A DNA stretch of 9,588 nucleotides. Origin: Bacteroidia bacterium (lineage in GTDB: Bacteria > Bacteroidota > Bacteroidia > Flavobacteriales > Flavobacteriaceae). Position 1 is the first letter of the stretch. Every line of letters starts with the position of its first letter. The notes beneath the pieces were generated by a model. The model was given only the letters and a program-made list of their open reading frames with translations, did not search any database and was not told the DNA's origin. The DNA lies in NCBI GenBank assembly GCA_030425715.1, contig JAUIAA010000054.1, forward strand, positions 1 to 9,588. The letters are read 5' to 3'. This document shows positions 1 to 7,773 of this stretch, piece after piece. The translations under genes were made by a program, and so were the position numbers.

Positions 1-142
1 TGTCGTTATCCGCTGCCAATTGCTCTGGTGTTTTCATCCCAACTTGTTCTGGAATTTTAGCATTGAGCAAATTAGCTTGTGCATGAACAAACCCAAAGGT
101 ATGTATGGCCACTACTGCTAATATTAAACTTTTCAATTTCAT
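1..142 (-). CDS. gldN: GldN, type IX secretion ring-complex protein (5' part only)
   Basis: Partial gene: the first 47 codons are present and the rest lies beyond the left edge. It starts at the ATG at 142-140, 12 bases after the gldM stop, as expected for the last gene of a gldKLMN operon. The product begins MKLKSLILAVVAIH and has a hydrophobic signal peptide ending in VHA, with likely cleavage before QANLLNAK. The mature N-terminus (ANLLNAKIPEQVGMKTPEQ) looks like GldN as I know it from flavobacteria. In the family, GldN/PorN is a periplasmic protein that binds the lipoprotein GldK/PorK in a large ring under the outer membrane and is needed for type IX secretion and gliding. No Shine-Dalgarno sequence precedes the start; the upstream bases are A/T-rich. 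The identification rests on signal peptide, N-terminal similarity and gene order; the main domain is not visible. Confidence 0.9.
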   Translation of the reverse strand, partial: MKLKSLILAVVAIHTFGFVHAQANLLNAKIPEQVGMKTPEQLAADND

Positions 143-154
143 AATTATTATTGT

Positions 155-1690
155 TTAGTTTGTAATTTCAACGTTTACAGGACTTGCATTTTTAAGGTAA
201 TATCCTGAGTTACCTACTAATTTTTGTTTGATATCAAAGATAATAACAACATCACCTTTTCTAGCTCTTTGCAACACTCTAATTGCTGCTGCATTAAATT
301 TATTGCCTTTTACGATTACCGTTGGTTGACCTGGTACTTTTACACTAAATCCTGTAGTGTTAATTTTAAGATCGAACACAAAGTCAGGTAATACAGAACT
401 AATTGTTGCTTTTTGTAAAGTTGATTTAGGCATTTTAATCATACCGTATTCTCCTCTAACTGCTGCACTTGGTGCAGGAATATCTTTAATTCTAAATATC
501 TTATTAGAAGTTATTGGTGTTCCGTCAGCCGAAACTGTAATTTTTACTTCTCTACCTTTACCAGGACTCATAGAGTACTTACCTACACCTTTCACTTTTT
601 TCAATCCTGGAGCTGATGCTTTTACCGCATTATCCGCCACACCTGGTACAGAAACTGTAATTGGATTGGCAACCCCTCTATAAACCACATTCATTTTATC
701 TGCAGAGATTACGGCTCCGTTAGGTTTTGCAACTACTGCATATGACTCTTCAATTGGAATTTCAACTGGTTTTCCATTTTCCATAAAAATGAATTTCCCT
801 TTGATTTCATTCTCTCCAACATTACCTGCTGGGAAATCTAAAATCGCTCCACCATCTTTAATGTTTGTAATTTCTTTACCGTTTACGATAACTTTTTCTG
901 GTTTTAATGAACCATCATATCTACCTAATACAATTTTTCCTTGAAAATTTTCACCTTGCAAAGTTGCTGATGTATTTGGAATTAAAATTGCACTATAGTT
1001 ATTCATAGATACATCACTTGCCATCTGACCTTGTAACATTGCTGATAACATTTCAGATTCAGAAGTTTTGATATCTGCCTGAATTTGTGTCAATTTTGTT
1101 AAAGATGCTACTAATGGAAATCCTTTATAGTTATAGTCTAGCCAAAAACGTTCTTTTCCTTCTCTATCAGTAACTTTTTCTGTTGAGAATCTCGCCGCAA
1201 CATCATCACCAATCTTTTTAAACTTAGTACCTAACACTTTAGATACTTCAACTTTATAGTTGTTCATATTGTCTAAAAACTCTTGACCTGCTTCTTTATA
1301 AGCACCGTCGTCCCCTTTAAAGAAATTATCGTCTAAATACTTTCCTTTATCCATCGTTTCATAATCTGTTGGATCATCTACGGTAGATTTCATGGTGTTT
1401 TTCAACTCTTCAATATAGTTATAATAATCGCTAGATAATTGTTGAATTTTATCTGCTTTTTCTTTTTCGTCACCGTATTTTTCACTTTGTTCTACGGCTT
1501 TTAAAGCTAGGTCCTCATAGGCAGCTTTATTTCTTGCGATAGCTGCTGTGTTGGATGCTGTTAATTTCTCATCCATCATTCCAAAGGCTTGTAAGACTTC
1601 TTTTGACATATTCATTGCTAACATAGCGATGAAAATTAAATACATCAAGTTAATCATTTTCTGCCTTGGTGATAATTTACCTCCTGCCAT
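155..1690 (-). CDS. gldM: GldM, type IX secretion motor / periplasmic shaft subunit
   Basis: The 511-residue product has the usual GldM/PorM length. A short cytoplasmic N-terminus (MAGGKLSPRQK) is followed by a single transmembrane helix at about residues 12-35 (INLMYLIFIAMLAMNMSKE). The rest is periplasmic: a mainly helical, charged region to about residue 225, then a beta-rich part to the C-terminus with Gly/Pro/Val-rich segments such as ANPITVSVPGVADNAV. In the family, a GldM dimer sits inside a GldL pentamer in the inner membrane, and its four periplasmic domains span to the GldK/GldN ring, passing proton-driven motion to secretion and gliding. Polar residues R9 and E31, flanking or inside the membrane helix, are present; I recall these positions mattering in Flavobacterium johnsoniae GldM. 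The start at the ATG at 1690 gives the canonical N-terminus. It lies 51 bases after gldL and 12 before gldN, with no promoter seen in either gap. Confidence 0.97.
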   Translation of the reverse strand: MAGGKLSPRQKMINLMYLIFIAMLAMNMSKEVLQAFGMMDEKLTASNTAAIARNKAAYEDLALKAVEQSEKYGDEKEKADKIQQLSSDYYNYIEELKNTMKSTVDDPTDYETMDKGKYLDDNFFKGDDGAYKEAGQEFLDNMNNYKVEVSKVLGTKFKKIGDDVAARFSTEKVTDREGKERFWLDYNYKGFPLVASLTKLTQIQADIKTSESEMLSAMLQGQMASDVSMNNYSAILIPNTSATLQGENFQGKIVLGRYDGSLKPEKVIVNGKEITNIKDGGAILDFPAGNVGENEIKGKFIFMENGKPVEIPIEESYAVVAKPNGAVISADKMNVVYRGVANPITVSVPGVADNAVKASAPGLKKVKGVGKYSMSPGKGREVKITVSADGTPITSNKIFRIKDIPAPSAAVRGEYGMIKMPKSTLQKATISSVLPDFVFDLKINTTGFSVKVPGQPTVIVKGNKFNAAAIRVLQRARKGDVVIIFDIKQKLVGNSGYYLKNASPVNVEITN

Positions 1691-1741
1691 TCTTAATAGT
1701 TTTTTAAGGGTTAAAAATTGATTTTGTTAACGAATAACTAA

Positions 1742-2380
1742 TTAAGAATTCGTGCTTGACATTGCAGATAGCATACCACCATATACTCCATTTAATGAAG
1801 ATAAGTTGGTTGCTAATGATTCCATTTGTTCTTTTAAACGTTGTGCATTTTCAACAGTTTCTTCATTTAATTCTGTTTGACGTTGTGCACTATCCATTTG
1901 TACTTTATACAAACTGTTTAATGATTCCATCTGGCTAGCTGCCAATGACAATTGCTCACTATATTTAGAAGTTGCTGCTACTGAATTTGCAGCTGGTGCA
2001 ATATTTTCTGCAGCTCCTGCAAAGTTTTGAATACTATCTGCTAATCTTGACATTTTATCAGAATCTAAATTAGCCTCTTTTAAAAGATTGTCTAATTTTT
2101 GAGACAATAATCCCTCTGCATCTTGTGGTCCTTCTACTTCTCTATCTATAGCACTTCCTCCTGCCAATTCTGGATATACTTTAGTCCAATCTAAATCTTC
2201 ATCTACAGATTCAAAGGCTGACAAAGCAAATACAATTGCCTCCGTTATCATACCTACAATTAACATTTCGGTACCCATTGGCCAGTGTACGATTTTAAAC
2301 AAGGCTCCTAAAATTACTACTGCGGCTCCTAAACCGTAAGCCATGTTAAAAAGTTTCTTTTTGTTTTTTGATTGTGCCAT
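1742..2380 (-). CDS. gldL: GldL, type IX secretion proton-channel motor subunit
   Basis: The 212-residue inner-membrane protein has two N-terminal transmembrane helices, at about residues 11-31 (FNMAYGLGAAVVILGALFKI) and 38-56 (MLIVGMITEAIVFALSAF). A long cytoplasmic part follows, rich in Gln, Glu, Ser and Leu, and is probably coiled coil over about residues 85-200. In the family, five GldL subunits surround two GldM helices and use the proton gradient to drive type IX secretion and gliding. Membrane polar residues that match the proton-pathway residues of F. johnsoniae GldL (from memory Y13, K27, H30, E49, E59) are present as Y15, K29, H32, E47 and E57. The loop between the helices is about four residues shorter than in F. 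johnsoniae. It is flanked by gldK (71-bp gap) and gldM (51-bp gap). A Shine-Dalgarno-like AAAGGA lies eight bases before the ATG, which supports this start. Confidence 0.97.
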   Translation of the reverse strand: MAQSKNKKKLFNMAYGLGAAVVILGALFKIVHWPMGTEMLIVGMITEAIVFALSAFESVDEDLDWTKVYPELAGGSAIDREVEGPQDAEGLLSQKLDNLLKEANLDSDKMSRLADSIQNFAGAAENIAPAANSVAATSKYSEQLSLAASQMESLNSLYKVQMDSAQRQTELNEETVENAQRLKEQMESLATNLSSLNGVYGGMLSAMSSTNS

Positions 2381-2388
2381 AATTGTTT

Positions 2389-2394
2389 TCCTTT
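2389..2394 (-). promoter_or_regulatory. Shine-Dalgarno-like site of gldL
   Basis: On the minus strand AAAGGA is followed by eight bases (AAACAATT) and the gldL ATG. It could pair with the 16S rRNA 3' end (CCTCC/CTCCTTT type). The other genes in the window have no clear equivalent, so gldL stands out in a phylum where Shine-Dalgarno use is low. That it raises GldL synthesis is inference. Confidence 0.5.
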
Positions 2395-2451
2395 TTTTAG
2401 ATTATTATTATTAAATTATTAAGCTATTTTTTTGCTTGGTTAAATTGATTA

Positions 2452-3852
2452 TTATTTATTTCCGCTAATTTTTGTACCCATATAGTCTTGTACAGTTCTA
2501 AACCCAATATAACTTCTTGCTGAATCTCCGTACTCATAATCACGAGTACCAACTTCTAAGAAATAAGCTACATCTTTCCATGAACCTCCTCTAATAACTT
2601 TACGTTGGTTAGATTGATCTACTACATTTGGGTTAATTGTTGAACCCAAGTAATAAGAAGAAGGGTTGTAAGCTGTGTTAGTCCACTCTGCAACATTACC
2701 GGCCATATTATACAAACCATAATCATTTGGATTATATGATTTTGCTTCTAAAGTATATAAAGCACCATCTGCTGCATAGTTTCCTCTTTCTGGTTTAAAG
2801 TTTGCTAAAAAACATCCTCTATCTGTAGTGGTATAAGGTCCGCCCCATGGGTATTTAGCATATTCTAATCCACCTCTAGCTGCATACTCCCATTCAGCCT
2901 CGGTTGGTAACCTAAAGCTAGGTTCTTTACCTGATCCTTTTTTCTTACCAGCTAAATAGTTATTTCTTTTTTCTGTACGGAAATTACAAAATGCTTTTGC
3001 TTGCTCCCAAGAAACCCCAACTACAGGATATTCATTATAGGCTTGGTGCCAAAAATAATCTTGGTGCATTGGATCATTATATGAATAGTTAAAGTCTTTT
3101 ACCCAAACTGCAGTATCAGGATAAACAGCTACTTCAACTTTTTTCAAAAAGTCTTTTGTAGTACCGTTATTTTTAGCTGCATTTGCATTATCAAAAGTTA
3201 CATAAACGTATTTCAATTTTTTGGTGTCTATTTTTCTTTTTCTTTCCAAAGATTCGTCAATTGGTAAGTATAAACTATCCATAGCTTCTGCATAATACTC
3301 ATCTGGAAATTCGCTTGTATTCCAAACTAAATCAACATCCCAGTTTAAATAACGTCCTTCTGTTGGTGAATTGATATCTCCCAAACTTCCGTAGTTATCC
3401 ATCATATACTTATAATAGGCGTTATCTGCACTATCTTGTTCTTTAAAGGCATATTTTGCAATACCACTCATATCCCCTTTCTTTTGTTCTATGGGTGCAG
3501 CTCCTCCTACATTTGCTTCTTCAGCTAAAATTGCCAATTTGGTTCTTAAAATAGAATCTCTAACTCTGAAAACAAATTCGCGATATTCACTGTTGGTAAT
3601 TTCTGTTTCGTCCATATAGTATGGTCTTACAGTAACCGTTCTTGGAGGTGCACTAAATGCTCCGGCAACATCTTCATCGGTTTTACCCATGGTAAAAGCA
3701 CCACCAGGAATTAATACCATTCCAAATGGTTTTTCGGGAAAGAATTTTTTGTTTGATTTTACTCCAGTTAATTGTCCTCTATCATTTCCAGATTTACAAC
3801 TAGATAATAATACGAAAGAAATTAATAGCAGCGCTAAGGTTGACTTTTTCAT
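2452..3852 (-). CDS. gldK: GldK, type IX secretion outer-membrane ring lipoprotein (FGE-like fold)
   Basis: The 466-residue lipoprotein starts at the ATG at 3852-3850. This places the signal peptide (MKKSTLALLLISFVLLSSC) and lipobox LLSSC ideally, with lipidated C19. A longer reading from a TTG at 3873 adds seven residues and is less likely. The mature protein has the formylglycine-generating-enzyme / sulfatase-modifying-factor fold: FGMVLIPGGAFTMG at 43-56, GVSWEQAKAFCN at 279-290, RLPTEAEWEYAARGG at 314-328, NVAEWT at 386-391, and VIRGGSWKDV (419-428) through RSYIGFRTV (446-454). A long insert at about 95-270 splits the domain, as is usual for GldK. The paired catalytic cysteines of true FGE after the RGGS motif are absent (KDVAYF follows instead), and the only cysteines are C19, C289 and C347, so it should be structural. 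In the family, GldK forms the outer-membrane-attached ring with GldN. It is the first gld gene here, 154 bp after the arginase-fold gene, and no clear TAnnTTTG promoter was found in that gap. Confidence 0.96.
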   Translation of the reverse strand: MKKSTLALLLISFVLLSSCKSGNDRGQLTGVKSNKKFFPEKPFGMVLIPGGAFTMGKTDEDVAGAFSAPPRTVTVRPYYMDETEITNSEYREFVFRVRDSILRTKLAILAEEANVGGAAPIEQKKGDMSGIAKYAFKEQDSADNAYYKYMMDNYGSLGDINSPTEGRYLNWDVDLVWNTSEFPDEYYAEAMDSLYLPIDESLERKRKIDTKKLKYVYVTFDNANAAKNNGTTKDFLKKVEVAVYPDTAVWVKDFNYSYNDPMHQDYFWHQAYNEYPVVGVSWEQAKAFCNFRTEKRNNYLAGKKKGSGKEPSFRLPTEAEWEYAARGGLEYAKYPWGGPYTTTDRGCFLANFKPERGNYAADGALYTLEAKSYNPNDYGLYNMAGNVAEWTNTAYNPSSYYLGSTINPNVVDQSNQRKVIRGGSWKDVAYFLEVGTRDYEYGDSARSYIGFRTVQDYMGTKISGNK

Positions 3853-4006
3853 AATTTTTATTTTTTCAAACAAGACTTCGGTAATTGTTAAATTAAATAT
3901 TTAGGGTTTTCTTTTTAAGATTTCTGGGTATTTTACATACCTATAAACCATCAAAAAATTTACACTTTGTTTCCTAAGAACGATAAAAAAACTTCTTTAG
4001 TGTGTA

Positions 4007-5164
4007 TTAACTCAATTTTCTAAAAGTTTTTAACCATCTTTCTGGATATATCTCGTTACTTGCTGTTAAGTAATCTTGATACGTACATGGTATTAACGTA
4101 GATTTATTCAATTTATTATTTATATAGTTGATCTCCATCCACCATCTTTCACTTTTGTCACTCTTGTAAAAGTTAATGGTATCATTTTCAATTAAAACAA
4201 TAAATTTTTTGTAGTTTTTTTTAGAAGCAAATGGGTATTCATCAATTCTAAAATTATATCCTTCAACAAAATACCAAATCATTTGGGCTATTAAATGCGC
4301 AGTTTGTTCACGTTCGTCATATTTTGGATTGTATTCATAAATACCAAACGAAGTAAGTTTTCTACTTATTCCGGCATAGCGTGCAATTGCACATATATTT
4401 TCACCATATAAACCATTTGGCCCAGCGTTATTATTTGCAGGTGCATCACTTTTTCTAATGGCACCCATATCAACGCTAAGCATATCGGCATCACGTAATA
4501 CGGGTTCAACTATAGTGATATCATGATGTACTGCTCCTAATCGATAAGCTTCAAAGTATAACTTATCAATTAAATTAATTTCTTCTTGTGAGTTAAAAAA
4601 GGTTTGAAACCCAATATTGCTGTAGTTGAATAAATTATTGGGATTATCCATTACTATTTTATGCAAGTAGTTTCTAGAGGTAATAGTATCTTCTAATTCT
4701 CCTAAATCAAACTTACTATCCACAACGGCTAAATTTACAGTTTGTTCTAGCGCATCATAAGCTCGATAATTGGCGTAGGTAATATCTTGCCCTCCTCCTA
4801 ATAGAATTGGTATAATGTTTTTCTTGATCAGCTGTGCACAGACATCTTGTACCAAATAGTACGTATCTTCTACCTCATTGCCTTGTGGGATATTTCCTAA
4901 ATCGACAATGGTACTATGCCAATTACCAGGAAACATTTGGTACAGGTGTTTTCTAATGGTTTCAAAACCTTTTCCAACACCAATATTATCTACTGCATTC
5001 CTACCTTCTAAAACTCCAAAAATAGCAATGGAAGCATTTTTTAAATCTGGAATGCCTTTTTGCTTGGTGTGTATTTTAATATTTTTTCCTAAGGACAAAT
5101 CTGGTAGCAAGGTAGTATGTGCTACTGCAATATCTTCCACTGGAAGTAATAGTTCTAAACTCAT
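4007..5164 (-). CDS. Arginase/ureohydrolase-fold protein, probably not a functional ureohydrolase
   Basis: The 385-residue protein shows the ureohydrolase order of motifs: an Ala/Ile-rich first strand (NASIAIFGVLEGR, 43-55), PILLGGGQDIT (119-129), NLAVVDSKFD (144-153), MLSVDMGAIRKSDAP (228-242) and GLYGENICAIARYAG (251-265). In active arginases and formimidoylglutamases the matching motifs are GGDH/GGGHD, DAHxD and SxDxDxxDP, which supply six Mn ligands. Here Q126 replaces the first His, K151 the second His, and G234 an Asp. D149, D153 and D232 remain, as does E255 at the substrate-contact Glu. The usual family length is about 300-330 residues; this protein has an extra C-terminal part (about 310-385) rich in Tyr, Trp and Lys, ending PERWLKTFRKLS. 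Automatic annotation would probably call it formimidoylglutamase or arginase, but no other his-degradation gene is nearby. It has no signal peptide or membrane segment, so it is probably cytoplasmic. It follows topA by 52 bp and precedes gldK by 154 bp, all co-directional. Family assignment is firm; function is unknown. Confidence 0.85.
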   Translation of the reverse strand: MSLELLLPVEDIAVAHTTLLPDLSLGKNIKIHTKQKGIPDLKNASIAIFGVLEGRNAVDNIGVGKGFETIRKHLYQMFPGNWHSTIVDLGNIPQGNEVEDTYYLVQDVCAQLIKKNIIPILLGGGQDITYANYRAYDALEQTVNLAVVDSKFDLGELEDTITSRNYLHKIVMDNPNNLFNYSNIGFQTFFNSQEEINLIDKLYFEAYRLGAVHHDITIVEPVLRDADMLSVDMGAIRKSDAPANNNAGPNGLYGENICAIARYAGISRKLTSFGIYEYNPKYDEREQTAHLIAQMIWYFVEGYNFRIDEYPFASKKNYKKFIVLIENDTINFYKSDKSERWWMEINYINNKLNKSTLIPCTYQDYLTASNEIYPERWLKTFRKLS

Positions 5165-5216
5165 TTAATAAAATCCCTTTTTTTTGAGCACAAGATAATA
5201 ATTTAGTGAAAAGGAA

Positions 5217-7697
5217 TTATTTTTTTGTAGTTTTTCTCTTGGCTTTTTTCTTAGGAGCGTTTTTAGCAATAATATCTTTTACTTCCTCTAAAGTCAACGC
5301 AGGAGCATCTACTGTTTTCGGAATTTCAATTTTTACTTTTCCTTGTAAAATATTATGCCTTCCCCATCTAGCTTTTTCTACTCTAATTCCTTCTTCTTCC
5401 CAATTATGAACTACCTTATCAATTTCTTTTTGTTTTTTAGTTTCGATAAGTTCTACAATATTATTATAGGTTAGATTATCAAAATCATATTTTTTATTTA
5501 CATTGATAAACATATTGTTCCATTTAATAAATGGACCAAATCTTCCCACACCTTTTTGAACTGGCAAATTTTCATATTCTGCAATGGGCGCATCCGCTTT
5601 TCTTTTTTCTTCAATCAATTCAACTGCTCTTTTTAGATCCACCGACATTGGGTTTTCTCCTTTAGGAAGAGAAACAAACATGGTATCAAACTTAATATAT
5701 GGGCCAAATCTACCATTAGAAACTACTACATCTTGATTTTCGTATTGCCCCACTGTTTTTGGTAATTGAAACAAATCCATAGCTTCTTCATAGGTAATAT
5801 TGTCTAAAGTTTGTGCGCCTTGTAAACTAGCAAACTTAGGTTTTTCATCATCAGATACTTCTCCAATCTGAATCATAGCCCCAAATCTTCCCAATCGTGC
5901 ATATACATTTTTACCTGAATCTGGGTCCACTCCTAACAATCTTTCTCCTTTTGCTCTTTCGGCATTTGCAGCTACATCTTCTACAATTGGATGAAAATCT
6001 TTGTAGAAATCTTTTATCATTTCTGTCCAATTTTCTTTTCCTTCTGCGATATCATCAAATTCTTTTTCAACATTAGCCGTAAAACTAAAATCTAAAACAC
6101 TAGAAAAATTTTCTACCAAAAAGTCATTTACAATTTTACCGATATCTGTTGGTACTAGTTTGCCTTTATCTGCGCCAACCTTTTCAGTCAAAATTTTATC
6201 TACAATTTTATCATTTGCCAAGGTTAATTGGGTATAATCTCTTTCGGTACCTTCTACCATACCTTTTACCACATATTCTCGGCGTTGAATGGTAGAAATT
6301 GTTGGCGCATAAGTAGATGGTCTACCAATGCCTAATTCTTCTAATTGCTTCACCAACGATGCCTCCGTAAATCTATAAGGTGCTTTGGTATATCTTTCTG
6401 TTGCCGTAATATATTCGTTTTGCAATACTTCATTTACGCTTAATTGAGGCAACATACCATCTTGTTCCTCTTCTTCAAAATCTGTACCTTCTAAATATAC
6501 TTTTAAAAATCCTTCAAATTGGATTACCTCTCCATTTGCTGTTAAAACCTTGTCGTTTTTATCATTTGCAATTTTTACATTGGTTCTTTCCAATTTTGCA
6601 TCACTCATTTGAGATGCTAAAGTTCGTTTCCAAATTAAATCATACAACCTTTCTTGGTCTGCCTCTCCAGAAATTGTTCGGGTGCTCATATTGGTTGGGC
6701 GTATAGCCTCATGCGCTTCTTGGGCTCCTTTAGACTTGTTAACATAATCTCTTGGATTGCTAAAATCTGCCCCAAACAAACTGGTAATTTCTTCTTGTGC
6801 AGCATTTTTTGCATCATCAGATAAATTTACGCTATCCGTTCTCATATAAGTAATCAAACCTGCTTCGTATAATCGTTGCGCAACCACCATGGTTTTGGCC
6901 ACTGGAAAATATAATTTTCTCGATGCTTCTTGCTGTAAAGTAGAAGTAGTAAACGGAGCTGCAGGAGATTTTTTTGCTGGTTTTTTAGTCAAATCAGCCA
7001 CTTCAAACTCTGCCGACATACAGCTTTGAAGAAATGCTTCTGCTGCTTTTTTGGTTTCAAAATTCTTTGGCAATGCTGCCTTAAATTTTTTACCATTGGC
7101 ATTTACAAATTCAGCGACTACCTTATATGAAGCTTTTGGAGTAAAATTCTCAATTTCTCTTTCTCGTTCAACAATCAATCTTACGGCTACCGATTGTACT
7201 CTACCTGCCGATAATCCACTTTTTACTTTTCTCCATAAAACTGGTGACAATTCATAGCCCACCAATCTATCTAAAACTCTTCTGGCTTGCTGTGCATTTA
7301 CCAAGTTATAATTTATACCTCGAGGGTTTTCTACTGCTTTTAAAATTGCCTTTTTGGTAATTTCATGAAAAACAATTCTTTTGGTATTCTCGTCGTTTAA
7401 TTTTAGTTGCTCATACAAATGCCATGCAATTGCTTCTCCCTCACGGTCCTCATCACTAGCTAGCCAAACCGTATCTGCTTTTTTTGCTAGACTTTTCAAT
7501 TTTTTTACTACGGCTTTTTTATCGCTTGAAACGCTGTAATTTGGTTTAAAATCACCATCAACATTTACCCCTAATTCCTTAGATGGTAAATCTGCAATAT
7601 GACCAAAACTAGATTCTACAACAAAATCTTTTCCTAAAAATTTCTCTATGGTTTTTGCTTTTGCAGGGGACTCTACGATAACTAAATTCTTCGCCAT
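5217..7697 (-). CDS. topA: DNA topoisomerase I (type IA)
   Basis: The enzyme relaxes negative supercoils by single-strand passage through a tyrosine-linked break. From the ATG at 7697 the protein has 826 residues and the classical N-terminus MAKNLVIVESPAKAKTIEKF; E9 and the acidic triad D82-x-D84-x-E86 (SDEDREGE) form the Toprim metal site. The catalytic tyrosine is Y284 in GLITYMRTDS, with R286 beside it. EAHEAIRPT (327-335) and GIGRPSTYAPTI (456-467) are further family signatures. An in-frame ATG at 7739 would add 14 residues (MSKNSAVFKFKRYK); the shorter start is chosen by homology, although a promoter at 7774-7802 lies upstream of both. The C-terminal region has four basic repeats with cores GRFG (603, 662, 718) and WGRH (778), then a Lys-rich tail. 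Only one cysteine (C226) is present, so the zinc ribbons of the Escherichia coli enzyme are absent. It diverges from miaB and is the first gene of the minus-strand series. Confidence 0.97.
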   Translation of the reverse strand: MAKNLVIVESPAKAKTIEKFLGKDFVVESSFGHIADLPSKELGVNVDGDFKPNYSVSSDKKAVVKKLKSLAKKADTVWLASDEDREGEAIAWHLYEQLKLNDENTKRIVFHEITKKAILKAVENPRGINYNLVNAQQARRVLDRLVGYELSPVLWRKVKSGLSAGRVQSVAVRLIVEREREIENFTPKASYKVVAEFVNANGKKFKAALPKNFETKKAAEAFLQSCMSAEFEVADLTKKPAKKSPAAPFTTSTLQQEASRKLYFPVAKTMVVAQRLYEAGLITYMRTDSVNLSDDAKNAAQEEITSLFGADFSNPRDYVNKSKGAQEAHEAIRPTNMSTRTISGEADQERLYDLIWKRTLASQMSDAKLERTNVKIANDKNDKVLTANGEVIQFEGFLKVYLEGTDFEEEEQDGMLPQLSVNEVLQNEYITATERYTKAPYRFTEASLVKQLEELGIGRPSTYAPTISTIQRREYVVKGMVEGTERDYTQLTLANDKIVDKILTEKVGADKGKLVPTDIGKIVNDFLVENFSSVLDFSFTANVEKEFDDIAEGKENWTEMIKDFYKDFHPIVEDVAANAERAKGERLLGVDPDSGKNVYARLGRFGAMIQIGEVSDDEKPKFASLQGAQTLDNITYEEAMDLFQLPKTVGQYENQDVVVSNGRFGPYIKFDTMFVSLPKGENPMSVDLKRAVELIEEKRKADAPIAEYENLPVQKGVGRFGPFIKWNNMFINVNKKYDFDNLTYNNIVELIETKKQKEIDKVVHNWEEEGIRVEKARWGRHNILQGKVKIEIPKTVDAPALTLEEVKDIIAKNAPKKKAKRKTTKK

Positions 7698-7773
7698 TTT
7701 ATATCTTTTGAATTTAAATACTGCCGAGTTTTTCGACATTACTCTATGCGACTAAACATATTTTTTGAGATTG

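Noticed and set aside
357..683. Plus-strand open frame of 108 codons inside gldM
   Set aside because: Shadow of gldM in another frame. The same applies to the other short frames opposite gldL, gldK, topA, the arginase-fold gene and miaB; none has a convincing start context or recognisable product.
2421..2437. AAGC-TATTTTTTT-GCTT hairpin between gldK and gldL
   Set aside because: Four-base stem only; not enough for a terminator and unlikely within the gldKLMN operon.
3853..3873. Upstream extension of gldK from a TTG at 3873, adding MFEKIKI
   Set aside because: The ATG at 3852 gives a standard lipoprotein signal peptide with Cys at position 19; the TTG adds charged residues with no supporting site.
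3927..3941. Inverted repeat GGTAT-TTTAC-ATACC in the gap before gldK, considered as a terminator
   Set aside because: Only five A/T-rich base pairs and no T-tract follows on either strand.
4007..5164. Reading the gene as hutG, part of a histidine-degradation pathway
   Set aside because: Key metal ligands are missing and no hutH, hutU or hutI gene lies nearby.
7698..7739. Longer topA start at the ATG at 7739 (14 extra residues)
   Set aside because: TopA proteins normally begin at MAKNLVIVESPAKAKTI; the extra residues match nothing known to me. It cannot be fully excluded because the predicted promoter lies upstream of both.
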